Of a stretch of 49,438 nt of DNA, positions 41,988 to 49,438 are shown piece by piece; the stretch's first letter is position 1, and the number at the start of each line of letters is the position of its first letter. Source of the DNA: Aquabacterium sp. (GTDB taxonomy: Bacteria; Pseudomonadota; Gammaproteobacteria; Burkholderiales; Burkholderiaceae_C); the NCBI RefSeq assembly GCF_030652515.1, contig NZ_JAUSAR010000110.1, positions 1 to 49,438 on the forward strand. The letters are read 5' to 3'. A program made the translations under genes and the position numbers. The notes beneath the pieces are model-generated. The model ran no database searches. It was not told where the DNA came from and worked only from the letters and a program-made list of their open reading frames with translations.

Positions 41988-44480
41988 ATGAACCTGTGGA
42001 CGACGGCCATGGCCGCGTGGGTGGCGGGTTTGGCATGGCAACTGCAGCAATCCAGCTTGACCGCTTTGGCATGGGCTCAAGGCGCTTGTACTTTGGCCGT
42101 GCTGATGGTGCTGGTGAGCGTTTGGCTTGGGCGCGGCAAAGCAGCGCAGCGGCGTGCAGCGTGGCCCTTGGCGTGGCTGGCATGTGTGCTTTTGGCCTGG
42201 GGCAGCACCACCTGGCGAGCCCATGTACTGATGCAGCAGACCTTGCCAGCCTCCTGGCAGGACCAGGACTTGTTGCTGGAGGGGCAAGTGCTCGGTCTGC
42301 CCACTCTGCGGGGTGGCAGCCTGGGGTTTGATGTGGCGGTTCAAAGTCTGGCGCTGCAGGGCCAGCCCCTGGGGCAAAGCATGCCACGCCGCGTGATGTT
42401 GTACTGGCGGATGGGCGATGCCCTGCCCCAGGTGCAGGCCGGCCAGGTCTGGCGCTGGACGGTGCGTTTGCTGGCCCCTGTGCCCACGGGCAACCCTGGT
42501 GGCTTTGACGCGGCGCTGTGGTTGCTGGACAAGGGCGTGCGAGCCACCGGCTCGGTCCGCACCAGGAAAGGCGAGGCGCCGAAGCTGTTGCAATCGCCCA
42601 GCCATTGGTGGTCGGCCGGTGCGGTGGACCGGCTCAGGCAGACCATCCGCGAGGCCATCCAGCACCAAGTGCCCGATGCGCGCCAGGCCGGTGTGCTGGC
42701 CGGACTGACCATCGGCGACCAGTCGGCCATCGACCGGGAAGACTGGGATGTCTTCCGCAAAACTTCGATCGCGCATTTGATCAGCATCAGCGGCTTGCAC
42801 ATCGCCATGGTGGGTTGGATGGGCAGCATGCTGTTGGCCCGGTTGTGGCGGCGCAGCGCCTGGCTGATGCACCATTGGCCCGCGCCAGTCGCGCAATTGG
42901 TCGGTGGCGTGCTGGTGGCCACGGCCTATTCGCTGCTGGCCGGTTGGGGTGTGCCTGCGCAACGCACGGTCTGCATGATGGCCGTCTGGGCGCTGCTGCG
43001 CATCGGCGGCCGCCCCTGGCCTTGGCCCCCGGTCTGGCTGGCGGCGGCCGTGGTGGTCACCGTGATGGACCCTTGGGCCTTTTGCCAGGCAGGTTTCTGG
43101 CTGTCGTTTGTCGCGGTGGGTGTGCTCATGTCCAGTGGCACGGCACTTGAATCGGCTTCGCCTGGCGACAAGTCATGGCGCACACGCGCCTCAAACATGG
43201 TCCGAGCCCTGGTTCACACGCAGTGGTTGACCACCTTGTCGTTGACGCCTCTGGCGGCGGTGTTTTTCCAGCAAGTGTCGGTGGTCGGCTTTGCCGCCAA
43301 TTTGCTGGCCATCCCGGTGTTCACCGCGTTGATCACCCCATTGGCGCTCGGCGGCGTCGTCTGGCCTGCCTTGTGGAGCGTGGCCGCGTGGCTGGTGTCC
43401 ATGACCGTCAAAGTGCTGGCCTGGATGGCCCACTGGCCGTGGGCCGCCACCCACGTGCCCATGCTGCCCATGGGCTTGTCGGTGCTCGTGGTCCTGGCGG
43501 CAGCGGCCCTCGTGCTGCCCGTGCCCTGGCGCTGGCGTCTGGCAGGCCTGCCGGCCTTGCTGTTGTTGCCGTTTTTGCCTAGCCAATGGTCGCTGGTGCC
43601 GCCGCCGGTGCCGGGCCAGTTCAGCGTTGTGGCGGCGGATGTGGGGCAGGGCACCTCGGTGCTGGTTCGCACTGCGCGGCACGCTATGGTGTTTGACGCG
43701 GGCCCGAAGGTGGGTGACCAAAGTGATGCTGGCCAGCGCGTGGTGGTGCCCTTGCTGGTGGCCTTGGGCGTGACCCAGCTCGATGAGCTGATCATCAGCC
43801 ACCGCGATGCCGACCACGTGGGCGGCGCAGCCTCGGTCGTGCGCGAGGTGCCGGTGGCGTTGTTGCGTTCATCGCTGGAAGACGAGCACCCCTTGCGCCA
43901 GACCATGGTGCGCGGCGAGCCTTTGCGTCATCGTCGGTGCGAAGCGGGCCAGCATTGGCAATGGGATGGCGTCGATTTCAGCGTGCTGCATCCCCGCGCC
44001 GAAGACTATGAGCGTCGTGCTGATCTGTCACCCAATGCCCTGTCGTGTGTGGTGAGGATTCAGGCCAAGGCCTTGCCCGGGCGCGAGGCCGCCAGCGTGC
44101 TCCTGGCCGGTGACATTGAAACCCAGGAAGAGGCCGACATGGTGGCTCGGGCTTCTGCAAGTCTGCCCAGCACGGTCCTGGTGGTGCCCCATCACGGCAG
44201 CAAAACCTCGTCCACCGAGGCGTTCCTGCAGGTGGTGCGCCCGGCACAAGCCGTGATCCAGGTGGGGCGGCGCAACGGCTACGGCCACCCCTCGCCCGAG
44301 GTGGTGGCCCGTTACGACGAACTTGGCATGGCACGGGTGGCCACGCCCGCTTGCGGCGCGTTCTTGTGGAACAGCAGTGACGAACCGCTGGCGCAACCAC
44401 AAGCACTCAAGCTGGATCCCGCACAGCAGCTTCGCGTGGGCGAATGCTGGCGCCAGCGATCCCGCCACTATTGGGATTGA
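41988..44480 (+). CDS. comEC: ComEC/Rec2 DNA-uptake channel
   Basis: An 830-residue inner-membrane protein for import of single-stranded DNA in natural transformation. N-terminal membrane segments and an OB-like region (~1-190), the Competence domain (~215-510; LISISGLHIAMVGWMGSML, AQRTVCMMAVWALLRI) and a C-terminal metallo-beta-lactamase-like domain (~545-815; ADVGQGTSVLVRT, HRDADH ~605, LVVPHHGSKTSS). Length is normal for Gram-negative members. The ATG lacks a clear ribosome site. The 3' end overlaps the convergent CNNM gene by 13 bases. No other competence gene is seen nearby. Confidence 0.93.
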   Translation: MNLWTTAMAAWVAGLAWQLQQSSLTALAWAQGACTLAVLMVLVSVWLGRGKAAQRRAAWPLAWLACVLLAWGSTTWRAHVLMQQTLPASWQDQDLLLEGQVLGLPTLRGGSLGFDVAVQSLALQGQPLGQSMPRRVMLYWRMGDALPQVQAGQVWRWTVRLLAPVPTGNPGGFDAALWLLDKGVRATGSVRTRKGEAPKLLQSPSHWWSAGAVDRLRQTIREAIQHQVPDARQAGVLAGLTIGDQSAIDREDWDVFRKTSIAHLISISGLHIAMVGWMGSMLLARLWRRSAWLMHHWPAPVAQLVGGVLVATAYSLLAGWGVPAQRTVCMMAVWALLRIGGRPWPWPPVWLAAAVVVTVMDPWAFCQAGFWLSFVAVGVLMSSGTALESASPGDKSWRTRASNMVRALVHTQWLTTLSLTPLAAVFFQQVSVVGFAANLLAIPVFTALITPLALGGVVWPALWSVAAWLVSMTVKVLAWMAHWPWAATHVPMLPMGLSVLVVLAAAALVLPVPWRWRLAGLPALLLLPFLPSQWSLVPPPVPGQFSVVAADVGQGTSVLVRTARHAMVFDAGPKVGDQSDAGQRVVVPLLVALGVTQLDELIISHRDADHVGGAASVVREVPVALLRSSLEDEHPLRQTMVRGEPLRHRRCEAGQHWQWDGVDFSVLHPRAEDYERRADLSPNALSCVVRIQAKALPGREAASVLLAGDIETQEEADMVARASASLPSTVLVVPHHGSKTSSTEAFLQVVRPAQAVIQVGRRNGYGHPSPEVVARYDELGMARVATPACGAFLWNSSDEPLAQPQALKLDPAQQLRVGECWRQRSRHYWD

Positions 44481-45772
44481 AGCTCTTCCTCAGGCAGGGG
44501 CGAGGCCAGCAGCTTGTCGATGCGCTTGCCATCCATGTCCACCACCTCGAAGCGCCAGCCGTCCCATTCGACGGTGTCGGTGGTTTGTGGCAGGCGGCCC
44601 AGCAGCATCATCACCATGCCGGCCAAGGTGTTGTAGCGGCCCCGGTCTTCATCGGGCAGCGCCTTGAAGCCCAGGCGGTCTTTCAACTCAGGCACCGGGA
44701 TCAGGCCATCGACCAGCCAGGAGCCATCTTCGCGTTGAACCGCCCAGCTGTTCTCGTCCTGCGGCGTGGTGAACTCGCCTGTGATGGCTTCCAGCACATC
44801 GCGCAAGGTGATCACACCCTGCACCTCGCCGTACTCGTCCACCACGAACACCATCTGCACCGCCGACGCGCGGAAGTGGTCCAGCAATTCCATGCCTGAC
44901 AAGGTCTCGGGCACGAACACCGCCGGTTGCAGGCCTTGCGACAGGTCGTTGCTCACGCCCTGGGTGATCTGGTGCAGCAACTGCTGTGCGGTGATCACGC
45001 CCAGCACATCGTCCAACCCACCGCGGCACACCGGGTAGCGTGAATGCCCGTGCAGCGCGATGATCGCCAGGTTCTGCTTCATTGATGAATCCAGGTTCAG
45101 CCAGGCGATGTCGCTGCGTGGGATCATCATTGAGCCCACTTGCCGGTCGTCCAGGCGGAACACATTGCGCACCATCTGGTGCTCATTGGCCTCGATCACG
45201 CCAGCGTCCAGGCCTTCTTCCAGGCTGGCATTGATTTCCTCTTCGGTCACCCCGCGGCCGCCGTTGTCTTGCACGCCCATCAGCTTCAGCAGGCCTTCGG
45301 TGCAGGCGGTCAACAGGTGCACAAAGGGTTTGGTCAGTCGTGACAGCCACTTCATGGGCCGTGCCACCAGGCGGGCCACGGGCTCCGGGTACATCTGGCC
45401 CACGCGTTTGGGCACCAGTTCACCAAAAATGATGGTGATGAACGTGATGATCATCACCACCAGGCCGGTGGCCGTGATGGCGGCAACATTCTCGCTGAGG
45501 TGAAACTGGGTCTGCAGCCACACCGACAAGCCGCCGGAAAACGCCGCATCGCCCACGATACCGTTCAGCACCCCTATCGAGGTGATGCCAATTTGCACGG
45601 TCGATAAAAACTGGGTGGGGTTGTCATGCAACTCCATGGCCACCTTGGCGCCAGCATCGCCGGTTTCGGCCATCACCTGCAGCCGCGCCTTGCGGCTGGC
45701 GGCCAGGGCCATCTCTGACATGGCAAACAAGCCGTTGAGAATCGTCAGAAAAATTAAAAGCGCAACGTCCAT
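44468..45772 (-). CDS. CNNM/CorC (HlyC-type) family transporter
   Basis: A 434-residue inner-membrane protein: DUF21/CNNM membrane domain (1-~190; ALLIFLTILNGLFAMSEMAL, PTQFLSTVQIGITSIGVLNG, FGELVPKRVG), a pair of CBS domains (~215-335; MIPRSDIAWLNLDSS, VVDEYGEVQGVITLRDVLEA) and a C-terminal CorC/HlyC domain (~350-425; FEVVDMDGKRIDKLL). The family is linked to Mg2+ or Co2+ efflux and homeostasis. The ATG at 45772 (MDVALL) is preferred over one 30 bases upstream. Confidence 0.92.
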   Translation of the reverse strand: MDVALLIFLTILNGLFAMSEMALAASRKARLQVMAETGDAGAKVAMELHDNPTQFLSTVQIGITSIGVLNGIVGDAAFSGGLSVWLQTQFHLSENVAAITATGLVVMIITFITIIFGELVPKRVGQMYPEPVARLVARPMKWLSRLTKPFVHLLTACTEGLLKLMGVQDNGGRGVTEEEINASLEEGLDAGVIEANEHQMVRNVFRLDDRQVGSMMIPRSDIAWLNLDSSMKQNLAIIALHGHSRYPVCRGGLDDVLGVITAQQLLHQITQGVSNDLSQGLQPAVFVPETLSGMELLDHFRASAVQMVFVVDEYGEVQGVITLRDVLEAITGEFTTPQDENSWAVQREDGSWLVDGLIPVPELKDRLGFKALPDEDRGRYNTLAGMVMMLLGRLPQTTDTVEWDGWRFEVVDMDGKRIDKLLASPLPEEELQSQ

Positions 45773-45835
45773 GTGGGGCGCCGGGCGTCGCCGGGCCATC
45801 AATTTTCACCGCCGAAGCGTAGCAGAATCGGTGCC

Positions 45836-46660
45836 ATGATCTACCTCGTTGGCGATTTGCAAGGCTGTTGTGACCCTCTTGAGCGGTTGCTGGCCACGAT
45901 TGACTTCTCTCCCTCGCGGGACCGGCTCTACCTTTTGGGTGACCTGGTGAACCGGGGGCCCGACTCATTTGGCGTGCTGAAAAGGCTGCGCAGCCTGGGC
46001 GATTCAGCGGTTTGCCTGCTGGGCAACCACGATTTGCACCTGCTGGCCGTGGCGCATGGCGTGCGCAAACCGCACCGAAGCGACACCCTGGACAGCATTT
46101 TGTCGGCCCCCGACCGGGATGACTGGCTGAACTGGCTGCGACACCGCCGGATGGCGGTCTGGGAGCACGGCTGGTTGATGGTGCACGCCGGAGTGGTGCC
46201 CCAATGGGATGCGGCCCAAACCGTCAGCCTGGCGGGTGAGGTTGAGGCGATGTTGCAAAGCCCCGACGTTGGCGATTTCCTGAACGTCATGTATGGCGCC
46301 CAGCCCAACCGCTGGCAAGACGATTTGCAAGGCCCGGATCGGTGGCGTTGCATTGTCAACAGCCTGACGCGCCTGCGCTTTTGCGCCGCCGATGGCACGA
46401 TGGAATTTGCGACGAAGGACGGCGCAGGCGAGGCGCCACAGGGTTTTTCTCCCTGGTTCAAGCTGCCGGGGCGGCGCACGGCCCATACCCCGGTGGCTTT
46501 CGGGCATTGGTCGACCTTGGGTTTGATCAACACCGACATGTTGCTGTCGCTGGACACGGGTTGCGTTTGGGGCGGGCAGTTGAGCGCCGTCCGGATTGAC
46601 GGGGCCACGCGGGAGTTGATCCAGATTGATTGCCCCCAGTCGCAAAAGCCAGGAAAGTAG
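45836..46660 (+). CDS. apaH: Symmetrical bis(5'-nucleosyl)-tetraphosphatase
   Basis: A 274-residue cytoplasmic metallophosphatase that splits Ap4A into two ADP. The phosphoesterase motifs are GDLQGC (near residue 6), GDLVNRGPDS (~36) and GNHDLHLL (~64), followed by VHAGVVPQWD and FGHWSTLG. Length equals the family norm (~275-280). No clear ribosome site at the ATG. It ends 32 bases before tRNA-Ser. Confidence 0.95.
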   Translation: MIYLVGDLQGCCDPLERLLATIDFSPSRDRLYLLGDLVNRGPDSFGVLKRLRSLGDSAVCLLGNHDLHLLAVAHGVRKPHRSDTLDSILSAPDRDDWLNWLRHRRMAVWEHGWLMVHAGVVPQWDAAQTVSLAGEVEAMLQSPDVGDFLNVMYGAQPNRWQDDLQGPDRWRCIVNSLTRLRFCAADGTMEFATKDGAGEAPQGFSPWFKLPGRRTAHTPVAFGHWSTLGLINTDMLLSLDTGCVWGGQLSAVRIDGATRELIQIDCPQSQKPGK

Positions 46661-46674
46661 GGCTGGCCTTGGAT

Positions 46675-46680
46675 TACAAT
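46675..46680 (+). promoter_or_regulatory. Likely -10 box of tRNA-Ser
   Basis: TACAAT matches TATAAT at five of six positions and lies 12 bases before the mature tRNA; the -35 region is poor. Confidence 0.4.
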
Positions 46681-46692
46681 GCAGCCCTTCCA

Positions 46693-46782
46693 GGAAGTGT
46701 GGCCGAGTGGTTTAAGGCTCTAGTCTTGAAAACTAGCGTAGGGGCGACCTTACCGTGAGTTCGAATCTCACCGCTTCCGCCA
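46693..46782 (+). tRNA. tRNA-Ser(UGA)
   Basis: The acceptor stem GGAAGTG pairs with CGCTTCC. The anticodon loop CTTGAAA gives anticodon UGA, which reads UCA. A long class II variable arm (GTAGGGGCGACCTTACC region), the T-arm GTGAGTTCGAATCTCAC and an encoded 3' CCA are present. 90 bases including CCA. Confidence 0.97.
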
Positions 46783-46800
46783 AGTCTCTCAGCAGGCTGT

Positions 46801-47085
46801 TCAGCTTTGCTCCCGTGGCTTGTTGGCGTTTCGTTCAAGAAACGCTTCAATGATCTGTTCCACCGGGTTAACACCTGCCAATTCAGCGATCAGTGCCTGA
46901 TCTTCAATTGGCATAGGTGTGCTTCGTTGCGCCAGTTGCTCCCCCCGCTATTGAATGGCTTCGTCGATTACAGGCCCCGACCAGGGCCCAGGTGCCGCGC
47001 TGAAGATCGCATTGAAGAACTGATCCATCCGCAAGCTTGGGGGCGAGGGCCCAAAGACCTCTTGGCGTCGCTTCAGGGGCTTCAT
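46801..47085 (-). pseudogene. Possible decayed small gene with an in-frame amber codon
   Basis: On the minus strand one frame reads protein-like sequence from an ATG at 47085 (or 47028, MDQFFNAIFSAAPGPWSGPV) to a TAG at 46948-46950. It continues in the same frame through MPIEDQALIAELAGVNPVEQ (ATG 46914) to a TGA at 46801. It could be one gene broken by a nonsense change or two tiny genes. No family recognised and no strong ribosome site. Confidence 0.3.
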
Positions 47086-47590
47086 CAGGGATTGGCGGTT
47101 CAGGCGCTTTGAATTGCCTCGGCTTCCCTAGGCACCGCAGAGCAGGCGGACGAAAGTTGCATTGTGATCCCTGCCATAAGCTTTGTGTAGCGTGGGGTTG
47201 GATGTTGAGCTTCGAGTACGTCTGAGGTGAGTCAGTACTCGACAGCGACTCGGTCTAATGCGCCTTCAATAGCGTTGCCGTGAATCACGATTTAGGCAGC
47301 GAACTCTGCTATATCCGCTTTCAATTCCCGGTAAGAATTGTCCATGCTGCGACTGGCCCAGCCAAGATGGTTTCGCGCAATCAGGTGGTGGCCCACCTCC
47401 GGCAGCGACGTAGGTTGGGCAGCAGGGGTGTGCCCAGCTACTACACCCATGAACCTGATCGGCTGGTGGTCAGGACGCCACAACGTGCGCCAATCGGTGC
47501 GATCTGGCCTCGCTGGACTTGAACTTTATTTGAGAAACGTTTAAGGCAGTGGTGGCGCCCTCACCAAGTCGCAAGATGCGGCGTGCTTTC
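47086..47590. other. About 500 bases without a recognisable gene
   Basis: No RNA gene or convincing coding region is seen. A minus-strand frame ending MDNSYRELKADIAEFAA (stop at 47292) is followed in the same frame by VIHGNAIEGALDRVAVEY and another stop, which again suggests decayed coding sequence. No inverted-repeat ends or copy of the tRNA 3' end were found. Confidence 0.4.
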
Positions 47591-48217
47591 TCAGGCCCTG
47601 CGCTTCGCCTTCGTGACTGCTGCGACACCGCAGAACCCCAGAGCCATCAAAACCCAGGAGCCAGGCTCGGGCAGATTGGTGGCTGGCGTGAAGGCATTGA
47701 GGTAGGCGACCTGATCGGCCGCGCCCACCACCAGCACACCAAAGTTCAACGGTGAAGCATTGCTGCTCAGCCATTTGCCTGTGAGCTCCATGGTGTATGT
47801 GCCAGCTGCCAGCGCGGTGGTCAAGGTATAGCCTTTGGCAAAATCCACATTGCACCTGCCGCCGGAGTTGCAACTGGCCCTGGTGCCGTTGAAGCTCGGG
47901 TCGAGGCTGGCCGTGCCCAGGAGCTGCTGACTTGAGTTCAGCAAGGTGAGGTTGTCAACAGCCAGGCCGTGAGCATACTGATCTAACCAGTGGGTGTTGC
48001 CCACTTCGCGCATGTCGATGCGCACTGTCGCGTCGCTGGCCAGCGAAAACGTCAGCTGGCGATCATATTGCTGCGCGTAACTGCGGGCATCGTTGTCCAC
48101 GAAGGTGGTGAAGGTGGTGACAGTCCCAAGGTCGACCGTGGGTGCTGTGGTGGCCGCCTGTGCCAGCAGTGTCGAGCCAAGGCCCGCGATGACCATGATG
48201 GCCGATGACAGTTTCAT
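47591..48217 (-). CDS. PEP-CTERM sorted protein
   Basis: A 208-residue exported protein. The signal peptide ends AQA (~21), a beta-rich body follows with two Cys in ASCNSGGRCNVD, and the C-terminal sorting tail is LPEPGSWVLMALGFCGVAAV then KAKRRA. The body (TTFTTFVDNDARSYAQQYD, LAAGTYTMELTGKW) resembles other short FxDxF-type exosortase substrates. AGGAGG precedes the ATG. Unlike the PEP-CTERM gene at 32565 it has no sigma-54-type site; a sigma-70-like promoter lies at 48275-48303. Confidence 0.85.
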   Translation of the reverse strand: MKLSSAIMVIAGLGSTLLAQAATTAPTVDLGTVTTFTTFVDNDARSYAQQYDRQLTFSLASDATVRIDMREVGNTHWLDQYAHGLAVDNLTLLNSSQQLLGTASLDPSFNGTRASCNSGGRCNVDFAKGYTLTTALAAGTYTMELTGKWLSSNASPLNFGVLVVGAADQVAYLNAFTPATNLPEPGSWVLMALGFCGVAAVTKAKRRA

Positions 48218-48274
48218 GTGGTTTCCTCCTGAATGTGCTCCCTTCGAGCTGGGCTTCAAAGGGGATTGAGCCTT

Positions 48275-48303
48275 ATTCTAGTGTGCCCACCAGGGTCACC
48301 CAA
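48275..48303 (-). promoter_or_regulatory. Sigma-70-like promoter for the PEP-CTERM gene
   Basis: Minus strand: TTGGGT (-35, 48298-48303), 17-base spacer, TAGAAT (-10, 48275-48280; five of six). The ATG is ~58 bases downstream of the -10. Confidence 0.5.
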
Positions 48304-48354
48304 TCCCCGAAGAGAGTGGCGCGAAAACCCTCGGAAGACCTTGTCATGAAAAAA

Positions 48355-49131
48355 TCAAGAAGAGGCGCATGAGCATCGAGCTGGGCCGGGGCAGCCACAG
48401 GGTGAGCCGCTCGCAGTTTGAGCGCTGGCTCGACAGCGGCGACGGCGCGCGGCCGCCAGGCCCATGATGCCGCTCAGGCCCAGGCCCAGCATGGCCGTGG
48501 TGCTAGCCTCGGGCACTGAAGAGATGGTGTTGCGCGTGAGGGCAAAGATGCCAGCGTCAGACGTGGTCATGGCGCTGCTCACCAAGCTCAGGCCGGCGGC
48601 CTGGGTGTAGCGCAGGTGGGCCCAGCCATAGGCGGGGTTCAGCCCTTGGGTGTCGGTGTACGAGAAGCCCAGGTAGATGTCGGGGGCAGTGCCCGTGGAC
48701 GAGGTCAAGGGATGGACCTGAAAGTATGGATCCTGCTGGGGTTGCTGGAATGAAAAGGCTGTCACTTTCACAAAGGACGGCAGGCTTCCATCGGTCAGGG
48801 TGCGGGCCGATATCTCGTCACCCGACTTCACCTGTGCGATGTTCACGCTCTGAACGTAGGTCAGGTAGGACGGCCCTGCGGTGATGTTGGCGTAGCTGCT
48901 CTTGCCCGCAGCTACATCCACATACAGGTCGACATAGGGAAAGGGCCAGGAGCCGGTGCCCAGACGGATCGAATACGCCTGCTCGTAGCCGCCGGGCGGA
49001 GTACCTCCACCGCTGTAGGTTGGCCCCACTAGCACGTGGTTCTCGATGAGTGTGGCCTGGGCAGCTATGGCCGATGTGGTCAGTGCCACGGCCACGCCAA
49101 AGCGGGCCACCTGTTGAACGAAGTGTTGCAT
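48355..49131 (-). CDS. PEP-CTERM protein with an extended C-terminus
   Basis: A 258-residue exported protein with signal peptide ending AAQA (~25), a beta-rich Gly/Ser/Tyr body (YVDLYVDVAAGKSSYANITA, PDIYLGFSYTDTQGLNPAYG) and a sorting tail VPEASTTAMLGLGLSGIMGL then AARRRR. The usual chain ends at the Arg cluster; here ~25 more residues (Cys-, Pro- and Ser-rich) follow, which may reflect a recent frameshift. The motif is VPEAS instead of VPEPS. GGGAG precedes the ATG. A GCAGGGC/GCCCTGC hairpin (49157-49176) lies in the leader. Confidence 0.78.
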   Translation of the reverse strand: MQHFVQQVARFGVAVALTTSAIAAQATLIENHVLVGPTYSGGGTPPGGYEQAYSIRLGTGSWPFPYVDLYVDVAAGKSSYANITAGPSYLTYVQSVNIAQVKSGDEISARTLTDGSLPSFVKVTAFSFQQPQQDPYFQVHPLTSSTGTAPDIYLGFSYTDTQGLNPAYGWAHLRYTQAAGLSLVSSAMTTSDAGIFALTRNTISSVPEASTTAMLGLGLSGIMGLAAARRRRCRASAQTASGSPCGCPGPARCSCASS

Positions 49132-49296
49132 GTGTTCTCCCATATGCTGTGAAACGGCAGGGCAGCGAGGCCCTGCTGCGGCATATTGGCATCCGGCAAG
49201 TCGGGCAGCTTTGGGGTTTACGCGAGCTTGTAGGGCCTATCCGACGTTGTTCCCGCATGCGCTGCCGGGCTTGATACTGGGCCGTTGAAAAGCCTA

Positions 49297-49415
49297 CCGA
49301 ATGAAAGGGACTTCCCCGTCCCGAACTATCCGCCAGGTATTGGCGGAAACGGTCTTGAAGGACCAAGATGGGAAGTGCGAAGTCTCCATCAACGGTTCAT
49401 TCGGAAGGGGAAGTC
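49297..49415 (+). promoter_or_regulatory. Structured 5' leader that can mask its ribosome binding site
   Basis: Three local hairpins: GGGAC/GTCCC (49307-49322), TCCGCC/GGCGGA (49329-49347) and GGTC/GACC (49351-49364). In addition, GACTTCCCC (49309-49317) is perfectly complementary to GGGGAAGTC (49407-49415), which holds the Shine-Dalgarno sequence, and CCGAATGA (49297-49304) to TCATTCGG (49397-49404). No known riboswitch consensus was recognised. Confidence 0.5.
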
Positions 49416-49438
49416 ATGAGCATTATTGCAATCGGCCT
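49416..49438 (+). CDS. Start of a gene cut by the window edge
   Basis: An ATG with GGAAGGGGAAGTC directly upstream opens a frame reading MSIIAIG before the window ends. Too short to assign. The strong ribosome site and structured leader make a real gene likely. Confidence 0.5.

Noticed and set aside
49157..49176. GCAGGGC/GCCCTGC hairpin as a terminator
   Set aside because: No T-run; it lies in the leader of a minus-strand gene, so it is noted there only.
49180..49200. GG-N10-GC match upstream of the PEP-CTERM gene at 49131 (minus strand)
   Set aside because: Only the invariant GG and GC fit; both -24 and -12 contexts are off consensus.
46783..49438. Possible genomic island inserted at tRNA-Ser
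   Set aside because: No integrase, no direct repeat of the tRNA 3' end and no insertion-sequence ends are visible within the window.

Overview
The window looks like a chromosomal segment of a high-GC betaproteobacterium of the order Burkholderiales. The protein families point that way: DUF883, CsbD, DUF2177 and DUF6279 stress and envelope genes, several PEP-CTERM proteins, and single housekeeping genes (acnA, sbcB, apaH, comEC). The genus cannot be fixed from sequence alone. No insertion sequence, prophage or CRISPR array was seen.

Layout. (1) 1-4.2 kb: acnA, cut by the left edge, then a pseudouridine synthase, a UPF0158 protein, exonuclease I and a YgjP-like metallopeptidase in a tight plus-strand run. 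(2) 4.2-13.1 kb: a small membrane protein and a giant cyclic beta-1,2-glucan synthase of 2861 residues. (3) 13.2-16.3 kb: a ferritin-like protein, then a KefF-like oxidoreductase next to a KefB/C-type K+/H+ antiporter. (4) 16.3-35.3 kb: a dense set of small stress and envelope genes (DUF4142, DUF2383, OmpA-like barrel, YihY/BrkB, catalase-like, PQQ sugar dehydrogenase, AsmA, a DJ-1 domain, a fumarase-like pseudoenzyme, CsbD, DUF883, a GSP26-type flavoprotein, a PEP-CTERM protein). rpoN (sigma-54), an NtrC-type activator and a single-domain response regulator lie among them. (5) 33.1-41 kb: three large sensor kinases. (6) 41-46.7 kb: sterol-desaturase-like protein, comEC, a CNNM/CorC protein, apaH and tRNA-Ser(UGA). 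(7) 46.8-49.4 kb: a decayed stretch, two more PEP-CTERM genes, and a structured leader before a gene that runs off the right edge.

The main observation is in region 4. Ten sequences with the sigma-54 promoter layout (GGC at -24, TTGC at -12, exactly 10 bases between GG and GC) precede nine genes or operons and rpoN itself. Eight of them form four back-to-back divergent pairs. This suggests a locally encoded, sigma-54-controlled general and envelope stress regulon, with rpoN feeding back on itself and the NtrC-type activator as the natural candidate switch. The layout is read directly from the sequence; the regulon and its function are inference. Other points of note are an apparently catalytically dead fumarase C relative, a 25-residue membrane microprotein that opens one of these operons, catalase-core-like and DJ-1-like proteins (domains fused in large catalases) on divergent operons, and a leader RNA that can mask its own ribosome binding site.
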